DNA of 64,000 bases, taken from contig CAMUFJ010000002.1 of the NCBI GenBank assembly GCA_947088135.1, forward strand, positions 23,955 to 87,954. Direction: 5' to 3'. The position numbers were made by a program, and so were the translations under genes. The notes beneath the pieces are model-generated. The model saw nothing but the letters and a program-made list of their open reading frames with translations. It did no database searches and was not told where the DNA came from. Positions 34,786 to 42,724 of this stretch are shown here, one piece after another. Position 1 is the stretch's first letter; every line of letters starts with the position of its first letter. The DNA is from an uncultured Clostridia bacterium (GTDB lineage Bacteria; Bacillota; Clostridia; Christensenellales; Borkfalkiaceae).

Positions 34786-36008
34786 CTTCTCGATAACTCC
34801 TCTTTCTCGTATTTTCTAATTTCCGTCAAATAGTCTTCCGTAAGATTTTCACGCTTCAAATACTCTTTCCACACCGCGCCGAAGGGCAAGTCTTTTACTT
34901 CCTCTTGCTTCACCATAAGCGCAGTAAAGTCAGCTTTATCCTGCAACTCTTTCAATTCGCCGTGGTTGATAAGCAAGGCATACAAGAGCGCCTTCTGCAT
35001 CGCCCTCTGCCCCGTGACCCACGCGGAAAGGCGGTTAATGCCCGCGTCGAAATAGTCGAGCCCGATCAAAACCTTTTCCGTCGCGTCGTTTCTTACGATC
35101 TCTTTGGCGATCTCTTTGAGTTCGTCCTCGAAAAGCACCACGTGATCGCTGTCCCACCTGACCCCCCGCGTGACGTGCAACGCAACCTTATCGTAAAAAG
35201 CGAGCAGAGCGGGAATTTTATCGGAAACGTATTCGAGCGGGTGGTAATGTCCGTTATCAAGCAAGCAACAGATATCGTTCTTTGCCGCATAGTTCTGATA
35301 GAACTCGTTGCTCCCGACCGTGTAGCTCTCCACGCCGATCCCGAACACCTTGCTTTCCACCGCAACGACGACTTTGCTCCTGTCGTAAGGGCAAGAAAGA
35401 ATTTCGTCGAGCGATTCCTTCAAGCGTAAGCGCGGGGTAAGTCTGTCTGCGGGAACGTCTTTAAAGCCGTCGGGAATCCAAATGTTCACAAGGCAGTGGC
35501 TGTGCATTTCGGTTGCGAAATACTCCGCGATTCCGATGCAAGCTTTGCAGTGTTCCACCCAAAATTTGCGAATGCTCCCGTCGGGCGAGGACAGCGTCAA
35601 ACCGTCTTTCACGTTTTTGTGCGAGAACATGGTCGGGTTGAAATCGATGCCGTGCAAGCCGAGTTCCTTCGCGAACTTCACCCATTCGGCAAAATGTCCG
35701 GGCTCGTACTTATCCCTATCAACGGTTGCACCCACCGCGTAGCTTGCGTGCAGATTGAGCCGTTTGGTACCGGGCATGAGCGAAAACGCTTTTTTGATAT
35801 CCGCTTTGAGCTCTTCGAAATTTCTCGCCCTGCCGGGATAATTGCCCGTCGTTTGAATCCCGCCCGAAAGCGCGCCCCCGCCGTCAAGCCCGACAACGTC
35901 GTCCCCCTGCCAACAGTGAACCGACACGGGAATTTGTTTGAGCTTTGCAAGCGCGGCTTCCGTATCCGCGCCGTAAAGCGCATATTCCTTTTTTGCAAGT
36001 TCGTACAT
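34782..36008 (-). CDS. rhaA: L-rhamnose isomerase
   Basis: RhaA converts L-rhamnose to L-rhamnulose using manganese. Its 408 residues fit the family (about 415). Conserved stretches include SVHCWQGDDVVG near 29-40, HASYAVGATVDRDKYEPGHF near 107-126 and DNGHYHPLEYVSDKIPALL near 252-270, which includes metal ligands. The start is one base after the rhaB stop. Confidence 0.97.
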   Translation of the reverse strand: MYELAKKEYALYGADTEAALAKLKQIPVSVHCWQGDDVVGLDGGGALSGGIQTTGNYPGRARNFEELKADIKKAFSLMPGTKRLNLHASYAVGATVDRDKYEPGHFAEWVKFAKELGLHGIDFNPTMFSHKNVKDGLTLSSPDGSIRKFWVEHCKACIGIAEYFATEMHSHCLVNIWIPDGFKDVPADRLTPRLRLKESLDEILSCPYDRSKVVVAVESKVFGIGVESYTVGSNEFYQNYAAKNDICCLLDNGHYHPLEYVSDKIPALLAFYDKVALHVTRGVRWDSDHVVLFEDELKEIAKEIVRNDATEKVLIGLDYFDAGINRLSAWVTGQRAMQKALLYALLINHGELKELQDKADFTALMVKQEEVKDLPFGAVWKEYLKRENLTEDYLTEIRKYEKEELSRR

Positions 36009-36009
36009 A

Positions 36010-37380
36010 TTACACCTCTTTTATTTCAAATGAATTTTCGATCATATGTCTTGCCTCGGCAAGTCCGCCCAGCTCGCCCGTGCCGATCATCTGCATGACG
36101 AGATTGCCGAGCGCCGTCGCTTCGGCGGGGCCCGCAAGCACTTTCTTCCCCGTCGCCTCGGCGGTAAGTTCGTTCAAAAAGCCGTCTTTGCTCCCCCCGC
36201 CGATGACGTGGAGGGTATCGTAAATCCGATCGGTGTTGCGTTCCAGCTCTTTGACCGCCTGCGCATAGCTCCTTGCAAGGCTGTCGTAAACCGTCCGCAT
36301 CACGCCTGCAAGCCCGAGCGGTTTGCCGACCGCGCTCCTGATCTCCCCGATCATGCTGTCGGGCGATAAGAAACGGTTATCGTTGACGTCGATGAAATAT
36401 TCGCTCTTCTTGCACCGCGCCATTTGTTCGAGCGTTGCGAACGACGGCTTTTCCGCGAGCTCGTTTCTCACGCTTTGAATGAGCCACAAGCCCATAATGT
36501 TCTTTTGGTAGCGGAAGCCGAAGCCGATGCTCCCTTCGTTGGAATAGTTCGCACGGCGCGAACCTTCGTCGGTGTGCGCCGCGTTCTGCTCGATGCCGAG
36601 AAGCGACCACGTTCCGCTCGATATATACGGGCTCGATTGCCCGATAGGCGCGGCGAGCACCGCGCTCGCCGTGTCGTGCGTGGCGGGAAGAACGACCGTC
36701 GCGTTATAGCCGAGCTCTTTTCGGATCTCCTCGGAAAATTCCCCCACAACCGTCCCCGGTTGGGCGAGTTCCCCGAACAGATTTCGGGGCAAACCGAGCT
36801 TTTGAATGATTTCCCCGTCCCATTCGTGCGTGACGGCGTTCACCAAGCCCGTGCTCGTAGCGTTGGTATATTCCTGCTTCTTCACGCCCGTCAAACGGTA
36901 ATCGAGGTAATCGGGCAGCATCAGAAAGCTTTCCGCCCCGTCTATTTTCCCGCTCAGTTTATCGGCATACAGCTGATACACCGTGTTGAACGGCTGAAAC
37001 TGAATGCCCGTGCGCCCGTACAGCTCGGCAAACGGCAAAATTTTATGCACCGCCCCCGACGCCCTATGGGTGCGCGAATCGCGATAGGCGTAAACTTCGC
37101 CGATGCGCTCCCCCGCCCCATCGAGCAGCGCGTAGTCCACCGCCCAAGTGTCGATCCCGATAAAGGAAGGCGTTTTTCCCGCCTCCTTTGCGCGTTTTAA
37201 ACCGTTTTTTACCTCCGAAAACAGCTTCTCCGCATTCCAAACAAGGCGTCCCGCCTTCTGTTCGTTGCCGTTTGAAAAGCGGTACACCTCTTCCGTTCTC
37301 AGTTTGTTATCTTCCAGCCAACCGACGATATGCCGCCCGCTCGAAGCCCCGATATCGATTGCAAGATAATATTTCGTCAT
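36010..37380 (-). CDS. rhaB: Rhamnulokinase
   Basis: RhaB phosphorylates L-rhamnulose at O1. It belongs to the FGGY sugar-kinase family and has 456 residues from the ATG at 37380. That start is chosen because AGGAAGG lies about eight bases upstream and the product begins MTKYYLAIDIGASSGRHIVG with the phosphate-1 motif. IDTWAVDYALLD lies near 80-91, ATHDTASAV near 235 and the adenosine-site HVIGGGSKDGFLN near 384-396. It is the first gene of the operon and diverges from an AraC-type regulator. Confidence 0.96.
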   Translation of the reverse strand: MTKYYLAIDIGASSGRHIVGWLEDNKLRTEEVYRFSNGNEQKAGRLVWNAEKLFSEVKNGLKRAKEAGKTPSFIGIDTWAVDYALLDGAGERIGEVYAYRDSRTHRASGAVHKILPFAELYGRTGIQFQPFNTVYQLYADKLSGKIDGAESFLMLPDYLDYRLTGVKKQEYTNATSTGLVNAVTHEWDGEIIQKLGLPRNLFGELAQPGTVVGEFSEEIRKELGYNATVVLPATHDTASAVLAAPIGQSSPYISSGTWSLLGIEQNAAHTDEGSRRANYSNEGSIGFGFRYQKNIMGLWLIQSVRNELAEKPSFATLEQMARCKKSEYFIDVNDNRFLSPDSMIGEIRSAVGKPLGLAGVMRTVYDSLARSYAQAVKELERNTDRIYDTLHVIGGGSKDGFLNELTAEATGKKVLAGPAEATALGNLVMQMIGTGELGGLAEARHMIENSFEIKEV

Positions 37381-37411
37381 TTCCTCTGCCTTCCTGTCCT
37401 GCCTATATTTT

Positions 37412-37449
37412 ATCATAACGAAAAAATAAAACAAGGTCATAATTTATGA
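37412..37449. promoter_or_regulatory. Candidate rhamnose regulator operator between rhaB and araC
   Basis: TCATAATTTATGA (37437-37449) is a perfect odd palindrome, and TCATAA also occurs at 37412-37417, 25 bases away in direct orientation. A weak minus-strand rhaB promoter (TTGTTT, 16-base spacer, TAAAAT) overlaps this region. Use by the adjacent AraC-type protein is inferred. Confidence 0.45.
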
Positions 37450-37465
37450 TATATACTGTCTTTAC

Positions 37466-37494
37466 TTGACATATTTTTGCCCGTGTGCTATGCT
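37466..37494 (+). promoter_or_regulatory. Promoter of the AraC-type regulator, abutting the start codon
   Basis: TTGACA (37466-37471), a 17-base spacer and TATGCT (37489-37494). ATG codons begin at 37495 and 37501; the latter is exactly six bases after the -10. Confidence 0.8.
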
Positions 37495-37500
37495 ATGGAT

Positions 37501-38454
37501 ATGGAACGGGAAATTATCGACGCGCTCGGCGCGCTCTCCGAGGAGGAGCGGGAAATTTTAAGCGGAAAGGGAATTCAAAAAGCCGTCTACTCGAAAGCGG
37601 AGAGCTTCATCGTGGAGGGGGAAAAATTCCTCAACGACCAACCGCTCGATCTGCGGCGGCATACCCGCTTTACCGACTTCCCCGAGCACGCGCACAACTA
37701 CATGGAATTCATGTACGTCTTTTCGGGAAGCATCACTCATTTGATCGGGAAAGAAACGGTAACTCTGCAACGGGGAGATATTTTGTTTTTAAACAAGCAT
37801 ATCCGCCACAGCATCATGAGGGCGGATACGCAGGATATCGGGCTGAATTTCATTCTGTCGGACGCGTTTTTGCAGATGACGATGCAAAACGGGATCGGGA
37901 ATCCCGTTATAAAAAGCTTCATCGAGGAAAATTTTTCCAAAGTCGGCGAGGGCGAGTATCTGTATTTTCGGACGAAGGACAATTTCCCGATACGAAATTT
38001 AATGGATAATCTCATTTACGCCGTGGTAAAACGCTCGCAGGAGCTGTACGGCGGTTTGGTATCCCTCCTCTTTTCCTATCTGTCCTATTACGAGGACGCG
38101 CTCATCAACAAGAGCCGTTTCTCTTCCCCCGACGCACATTTTTTAAAGTCGGTGCTCGGCTATCTCGAAAACAATTACCGCACCGCAACTCTAAACGAGC
38201 TTGCGGGGATCATGGGCTATCACGAGGCATACCTGTCGCGCAGGATCAGCCTGATCACGGGCTCTTCCTTTAAGGAACTCTTACAGGAAAAACGGCTGGC
38301 GTGCGCGGCAAATTTGCTTTCCACGACAAATTTGACGGTGGAAAACGTCATTCACGCGGTCGGGTACGAGAACCAAAGCTATTTTCACCGTATGTTTCGG
38401 GCGCGCTACGGCGCAACGCCCCACCGCTACCGCAAAGAACAGGACGGCAAATAG
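37501..38454 (+). CDS. AraC-family transcriptional regulator (probable rhamnose regulator)
   Basis: The N-terminal cupin sensor domain spans about residues 40-135 (HAHNYMEFMYVFSGSITHLI; LQRGDILFLNKHIRHS). The C-terminal double helix-turn-helix covers about the last 100 residues, including LNELAGIMGYHEAYLSRRIS and the AraC signature VENVIHAVGYENQSYFHRMF. It diverges from rhaBAD, as RhaR/RhaS-type activators do. From the chosen ATG it is 317 residues. There is no ribosome-binding site; the ATG is six bases after the -10, so a leaderless mRNA is predicted. The start at 37495 is the alternative. Confidence 0.88.
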   Translation: MEREIIDALGALSEEEREILSGKGIQKAVYSKAESFIVEGEKFLNDQPLDLRRHTRFTDFPEHAHNYMEFMYVFSGSITHLIGKETVTLQRGDILFLNKHIRHSIMRADTQDIGLNFILSDAFLQMTMQNGIGNPVIKSFIEENFSKVGEGEYLYFRTKDNFPIRNLMDNLIYAVVKRSQELYGGLVSLLFSYLSYYEDALINKSRFSSPDAHFLKSVLGYLENNYRTATLNELAGIMGYHEAYLSRRISLITGSSFKELLQEKRLACAANLLSTTNLTVENVIHAVGYENQSYFHRMFRARYGATPHRYRKEQDGK

Positions 38455-38455
38455 T

Positions 38456-38487
38456 AAACGCGCTTCCCCATAAAAGGAAGCGCGTTT
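38456..38487. terminator. Bidirectional terminator between araC-type gene and Y-polymerase gene
   Basis: AACGCGCTTCC/GGAAGCGCGTT with a TTTT flank, a few bases after the regulator stop. Confidence 0.8.
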
Positions 38488-38491
38488 TCCG

Positions 38492-39742
38492 TTACGTACC
38501 GTTTTTGAAAAAGCTGTAAGGATGAATGACGTGCTCTCCCTTCACGTCCATATCGCGTATCTTCGGGTCTTTATATACGATTGCTGACTGTATCACCTTG
38601 TTTCCGTATTTATTCCGAAGCTTATCGACCGCCGCGTCCAACCGCCTTTGCTTTTCGTCCTTTTCCAAACTCCCAAACAAATCAAGCTGCCGAGCACCGA
38701 AACAAAAATCGGAAACGGACACACCTAATCCGCGCACGTAGCATTGCCAAGGGTAAGCTTCCCGAAAAAGTTCAAATGACTTTTTACTGATCTCCAAAGC
38801 ATTGCTGCACGGGCGCGGAAGTTTTCCCTGCTTTTGATAACCGCTCAAATCGGAAGCGCGGGCGTATAAATGAACTGTTCTCGCTCTCGTGAGTCCCGCC
38901 TCTCTCATACGCGCCGCCACCGAATCGGCAAGCAGGTGCAAGACCATTCTCACGTCCTCCTCGTCCTTTAAATCGCGGTAGACGGTAAGACTGTTTCCGA
39001 TCGACTTGATATTCTCTTCTTCGTCGACCGTCGTCACGGGCGAACCGTCTTTGCCGTTTGCAAAGGCATAGAGATAGCTCCCCCATTTGCCGAGCATACG
39101 AACAAGCACCCCTTCATCGCTTTGCGCAAGTTGCCCGATCGTTTTTATTCCGATTCGGTTGCATTTCTGCTTTGTTGCTTTGCCAACATAAAGTAAATCT
39201 TCCACAGGAAGATTCCAGACGATTTCTTTGTAATTCTCTTCCGTGATTTCGGTAACAGCGTCGGGTTTCTTCATGTCCGATCCGAGCTTGGCGAAAATTT
39301 TGTTCCAGCTCACACCCACGCTCACCGTGATTCCGATTTCTTTTTTCACCCGTTCCCGAATGATATTCGCTATCTGCACGCCGCTTCCGAATAAATTCAG
39401 ACTTGCCGTTACGTCCAACCAACACTCGTCGATGCCGTATGCCTCGATCCGATCGGTATAGTCCTCGTAAATTTTGCGCACCTCTTTGGAAACTTTCAGA
39501 TATTCCGCAAAATCCGCCTGCACCTCGACAAGCGTGTTTCCGCACTTCTGCCGCGCTTCCCAATACACGTCGCCCGTTTTCACGCCTGCATTCTTCGCAA
39601 TCATATTCTTTGCAAGCACGATGCCGTGTCTGTCCTCTTTACTGCCCACGACCACCACGGGTTTTGCGCGGATTTCGGGATTCCTCAGACACTCTACCGA
39701 AGCGTAAAAGTTATTCAAATCGCTGTGCAAAATTGTCCGCAT
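38492..39742 (-). CDS. dinB: Y-family DNA polymerase (DinB/UmuC-like)
   Basis: This is a translesion polymerase of 416 residues. The palm carries SDLNNFYASVECL (metal Asp at 8) and YGIDECWLDVT near 100-110, which supplies the catalytic DE pair. A helix-hairpin-helix region (EDLLYVGKATKQKCNRIGIK) lies near 178-198, and a little-finger domain is in the last 160 residues. No beta-clamp motif was confidently placed. No ribosome-binding site precedes the ATG, and a perfect 7-7-7 inverted repeat overlaps the start codon. Such polymerases are often damage-inducible. Pol IV versus another Y subgroup is not settled. Confidence 0.92.
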   Translation of the reverse strand: MRTILHSDLNNFYASVECLRNPEIRAKPVVVVGSKEDRHGIVLAKNMIAKNAGVKTGDVYWEARQKCGNTLVEVQADFAEYLKVSKEVRKIYEDYTDRIEAYGIDECWLDVTASLNLFGSGVQIANIIRERVKKEIGITVSVGVSWNKIFAKLGSDMKKPDAVTEITEENYKEIVWNLPVEDLLYVGKATKQKCNRIGIKTIGQLAQSDEGVLVRMLGKWGSYLYAFANGKDGSPVTTVDEEENIKSIGNSLTVYRDLKDEEDVRMVLHLLADSVAARMREAGLTRARTVHLYARASDLSGYQKQGKLPRPCSNALEISKKSFELFREAYPWQCYVRGLGVSVSDFCFGARQLDLFGSLEKDEKQRRLDAAVDKLRNKYGNKVIQSAIVYKDPKIRDMDVKGEHVIHPYSFFKNGT

Positions 39743-39758
39743 ACATTAACAGTATGCG
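39738..39758. promoter_or_regulatory. Perfect inverted repeat over the dinB start codon
   Basis: CGCATAC, seven bases, GTATGCG. It overlaps the ATG (39740-39742) and a possible TACTGT -10. It may be a repressor site, possibly the damage-response operator in this lineage. Confidence 0.5.
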
Positions 39759-39786
39759 AGCTACGCCGTTAATCATGTAAACGCCG

Positions 39787-39820
39787 AAAAAAAGAGCCTC
39801 CGCAAAACCAGCGAAAGCTC
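39787..39820 (-). terminator. Terminator of the NifU-like/GGGtGRT unit
   Basis: On the minus strand, a 10-bp stem with two G-U pairs (39794-39803 with 39811-39820) is followed by seven Ts. Confidence 0.75.
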
Positions 39821-39839
39821 TCGTAACGTTTTTTTGTTT

Positions 39840-40841
39840 TTACTTGCTCATACCTTCCTGAACGGCGACTGCGACCGCAACCGTTGCGCCGACCATCGGG
39901 TTGTTGCCCATGCCGATAAGCCCCATCATTTCCACGTGCGCGGGAACGGAAGAGCTTCCTGCGAACTGCGCGTCGGAGTGCATTCTGCCCATCGTATCGG
40001 TCATGCCGTACGAGGAAGGGCCTGCCGCCATGTTGTCGGGGTGGAGCGTTCTGCCCGTGCCGCCGCCCGAAGCAACGGAGAAATAATTGACGCCGTTCTC
40101 GTTGCACCACTTTTTATACGTGCCCGCAACGGGGTGCTGGAAGCGCGTGGGATTGGTGGAGTTACCCGTAATGGACACGCCTACCTTTTCGAGCTTCATG
40201 ATCGCAACACCCTCGGGAACGTTGTCCGCGCCATAGCACTTTACCTTCGCGCGGGGGCCGTCGGAATAAGGAATTTCCTTTGTCACCGTAACCGTTTCGG
40301 TATACGGATCGAACACTGTTTCGCAATAGGTGAAACCGTTGATGCGGGAAATGATCATCGCCGCGTCTTTGCCAAGTCCGTTCAGGATAACGCGCAAAGG
40401 ATTTTTACGCACCTTGTTGGCGTTCATCGCAATTGAAATCGCGCCCTCCGCGGCCGCAAAGGATTCGTGCCCCGCGAGGAAGCAGAAGCAATCGGTTTCT
40501 TCCGACAAAAGCATTTTACCGAGGTTTCCGTGCCCGAGCCCGACCTTACGGTTTTCGGCAACCGAACCGGGAATGCAGAAAGACTGTAACCCGATCCCGA
40601 TTGCGGCGGCTGCGTCGGCAGCTTTTTTGCAACCTTTTTTAATGGCGATCGCCGCGCCTACGGTGTACGCCCAAACGGCGTTTTCGAAACAAATAGGCTG
40701 GGTGCCGCGCACGATCTTGTCGCAATCGACGCCCTTTGCAAGCGTGATATCCTTGCATTCCTCGATGGAGGAGATGCCGTATTCTTTGAGCACCGCATTG
40801 ATTTTACTTACTCTTCTCTCATAACTTTCAAACAAAGCCAT
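39840..40841 (-). CDS. GGGtGRT-family protein
   Basis: This conserved protein family of unknown function is named after the motif seen here as SGGGTGRTLHPDNMAAGPSS (about residues 256-275). The 333-residue start MALFESYERRVSKINAVL is supported by AAGGAGG seven bases upstream. It is rich in small residues and has several conserved Cys, including KGVDCDK, RGTQPICFE and ETDCFCFLAG, which could bind metal. It follows a NifU-like scaffold gene by 11 bases; this pairing recurs in anaerobes and suggests a shared iron-sulfur role. I know of no defined biochemistry for it. Confidence 0.9.
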   Translation of the reverse strand: MALFESYERRVSKINAVLKEYGISSIEECKDITLAKGVDCDKIVRGTQPICFENAVWAYTVGAAIAIKKGCKKAADAAAAIGIGLQSFCIPGSVAENRKVGLGHGNLGKMLLSEETDCFCFLAGHESFAAAEGAISIAMNANKVRKNPLRVILNGLGKDAAMIISRINGFTYCETVFDPYTETVTVTKEIPYSDGPRAKVKCYGADNVPEGVAIMKLEKVGVSITGNSTNPTRFQHPVAGTYKKWCNENGVNYFSVASGGGTGRTLHPDNMAAGPSSYGMTDTMGRMHSDAQFAGSSSVPAHVEMMGLIGMGNNPMVGATVAVAVAVQEGMSK

Positions 40842-40852
40842 ACCGCGCCTCC

Positions 40853-41554
40853 TTATTCCTTGCGGGGGTCGATGTACTTCACCGCACCCTGCTCTTCCGA
40901 AAATCTGCCGTAGTGTCCCATCGCCTTCTTCCAAGCCTCGTTGGGCTCTGCGCCCTTCTTAATAAAGTCGGTCATTTTGCCGAGGGAAACGAATTCGTAG
41001 CCGATCACCTGATTGTCTTTATCGAGCGCAAGACGGGTAACGTAACCCTCTGCCATTTCGAGGTATCTCACGCCTTTGAGCGCCGTGCCGTACATAGTGC
41101 CCACCTGCGAACGAAGCCCCTTTCCGAGATCTTCGAGCCCCGCGCCTACGGGAAGACCGTCGTCCGAGAACGCAGACTGCGTTCTGCCGTAAACGATTTG
41201 CAGGAACAGCTCGCGCATCGCGGTGTTGATCGCGTCGCACACGAGGTCGGTGTTGAGCGCTTCGAGAATGGTCTTATGGGGAAGAATTTCCGCCGCCATT
41301 GCCGCCGAATGGGTCATGCCCGAGCAGCCGATCGTTTCGACGAGCGCCTCCTGAATAACGCCGCCCTTAACGTTGAGGGAGAGCTTGCACGCGCCCTGTT
41401 GGGGAGCGCACCAACCCACGCCGTGGGTAAAACCGCTGATGTCCGTGATTTGTTTTGCGCAGATCCATTTCCCCTCTTCGGGAATCGGAGCGGGGTCGTG
41501 CTTGGGCCCCTTGGCAACGCAACACATTTCTTCCACTTCACGTGAATATTGCAT
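40853..41554 (-). CDS. NifU/IscU-like iron-sulfur cluster scaffold protein
   Basis: The 233-residue protein starts MQYSREVEEMCCVAKG, with GGAGG six bases upstream. The core resembles the IscU/NifU N-terminal scaffold: GWCAPQQGACKLSLNVKGGV (Cys near 47 and 54), ETIGCSGMTHSAAMAAE (Cys near 74), and a helical C terminus. It is longer than IscU (about 130 residues), and I could not place all canonical ligand positions with certainty. It is the first gene of a two-gene unit with the GGGtGRT protein. No cysteine desulfurase lies nearby. Confidence 0.82.
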   Translation of the reverse strand: MQYSREVEEMCCVAKGPKHDPAPIPEEGKWICAKQITDISGFTHGVGWCAPQQGACKLSLNVKGGVIQEALVETIGCSGMTHSAAMAAEILPHKTILEALNTDLVCDAINTAMRELFLQIVYGRTQSAFSDDGLPVGAGLEDLGKGLRSQVGTMYGTALKGVRYLEMAEGYVTRLALDKDNQVIGYEFVSLGKMTDFIKKGAEPNEAWKKAMGHYGRFSEEQGAVKYIDPRKE

Positions 41555-41592
41555 TTGAATCCTCCATAACAATTTATCATTCAATCAAACCG

Positions 41593-41621
41593 ATTATATC
41601 ACATTCCGAAAGAAAAGACAA
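41593..41621 (-). promoter_or_regulatory. Promoter of the NifU-like/GGGtGRT unit
   Basis: On the minus strand, TTGTCT (41616-41621), a 17-base spacer and TATAAT (41593-41598). The leader is about 30 bases and holds a proper ribosome-binding site. Confidence 0.8.
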
Positions 41622-41643
41622 GGGCTTGTCCTAATTTTTCCAA

Positions 41644-41678
41644 AAAATTTACGCTCCCTTCCTTTGGGGAAGAGAGCG
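41644..41678 (-). terminator. Terminator of the XRE/pentad-repeat gene
   Basis: The 11-bp stem (41652-41662 with 41668-41678, one G-U) is followed on the minus strand by TAAATTTTTT. Confidence 0.75.
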
Positions 41679-41695
41679 CGATGCCGAAGCGAAAT

Positions 41696-42502
41696 TCAAT
41701 TACCGTACCCGATCGTCCGCGCAACCGCCTTTATAAACCCGCGCGGGAACGTGGAAACGTTAGCGTCGAGAAACGCGTCGAGCTCGGCAAGCATTTCGGG
41801 CACTTTAAAAGCATGCGTACCGCTTGCGCTCTGCCCGCCGACGGCAATGAAGCCCTGCGCAACTCCGCCCATTGCGTACTGCCCCACTGAGAACCCGCCG
41901 ACCGCGACATACCCGATAGAACATCCGCCGAAGGTCAATACGCCGATTGCGACCCCGCCGAAGGCGATCGCACCCGTTGCAACGCCGCCCGCGCCCACAC
42001 CGAAACCGAGCGCAACGCCGCCGAATGCCAAAAGGCCGATCGCGAGCCAGCCGAACGCCAAGAGCCCGATCGACAAAAGCCCCATAGAAAGGAATCCCGT
42101 TGCGATATTGCCGATCGCGATGATCCCCTTCGCGCGGTAAACGCCGAGCCCGACGTTCACGTGCAGGACGGGCAACCCGAACAGCCTCGTCTTGGAAACA
42201 TATTCATAATGATACGCTTCCTTGTGCGCAATTTTTCCCCAGGTAACGCCCTCGCCCGTTTCGGTATTCTCCTCCGCCGCGGTAACTTGCTCCTCTTTCC
42301 CGCGCGCTTCGCCGAACAGGAGCTCGTCGGCGGAAAGGGAAAACATTTTGCACAGCTCCAAAATTTTTTCCGTTTCGGGAAACGCCGCGTCCGCCTCCCA
42401 CTTGCTTACCGCCTGCCTTGAAACGCCCAGCCGATCGGCAAGCTCCTCCTGCGTCATGCCCGCTTTGCGTCGGCATTCGTAAATTTTCTGTCCTGTCGTC
42501 AT
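41696..42502 (-). CDS. XRE-family regulator with a glycine pentad-repeat domain
   Basis: The start MTTGQKIYECRRKAGMTQEE is supported by GAGGAGG upstream, giving 268 residues. Residues 1-65 form a Cro/CI helix-turn-helix (QEELADRLGVSRQAVSKWE). A linker of about 50 residues follows. About 95 residues then have glycine at nearly every fifth position (IAIG, IATG, LSMG, LSIG, LAFG, and so on), and a short amphipathic end closes the protein. The repeat is hydrophobic enough to be membrane-embedded or to form a stacked beta structure. Related clostridial proteins with an XRE domain and such tails exist, but I know no function. Confidence 0.8.
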   Translation of the reverse strand: MTTGQKIYECRRKAGMTQEELADRLGVSRQAVSKWEADAAFPETEKILELCKMFSLSADELLFGEARGKEEQVTAAEENTETGEGVTWGKIAHKEAYHYEYVSKTRLFGLPVLHVNVGLGVYRAKGIIAIGNIATGFLSMGLLSIGLLAFGWLAIGLLAFGGVALGFGVGAGGVATGAIAFGGVAIGVLTFGGCSIGYVAVGGFSVGQYAMGGVAQGFIAVGGQSASGTHAFKVPEMLAELDAFLDANVSTFPRGFIKAVARTIGYGN

Positions 42503-42515
42503 AACTGCCTCCTCG

Positions 42516-42605
42516 CAACGTTTTCGTTGTTTAACGGGTTTACTATACCATGAATCCAACGCCATCGCAACCAATTTTCCGTTGCTTTTTGTCAACTTTG
42601 GGTTG
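42516..42605 (-). promoter_or_regulatory. Promoter and clustered CAAC/GTTG operators of the XRE/pentad gene
   Basis: On the minus strand, TTGCGA (42565-42570), a 17-base spacer and TATAGT (42542-42547). Around it lie three inverted repeats with the same half-site: CAACG/CGTTG (42516-42529), GCAAC/GTTGC (42567-42585) and CAAC/GTTG (42593-42605). This suggests autoregulation by the XRE domain. Confidence 0.55.
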
Positions 42606-42663
42606 CGTACGGCTTAAATCGGATTATTTTCTGCATTTTTCGTTGCACTGCGCCCCGAAACAG

Positions 42664-42698
42664 GTTACAAAAAAGCGACCCCGAAGGATCGCCTTTTT
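42664..42698. terminator. Hairpin terminator near the end of the membrane-protein gene
   Basis: GCGACC/GGATCGC with flanking A and T runs lies in the 222-bp gap between the XRE gene and 42725. It probably terminates the minus-strand unit ending at 42725. Confidence 0.6.
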
Positions 42699-42724
42699 GT
42701 ATCTATCTCTACTCTCGAAAGGGA

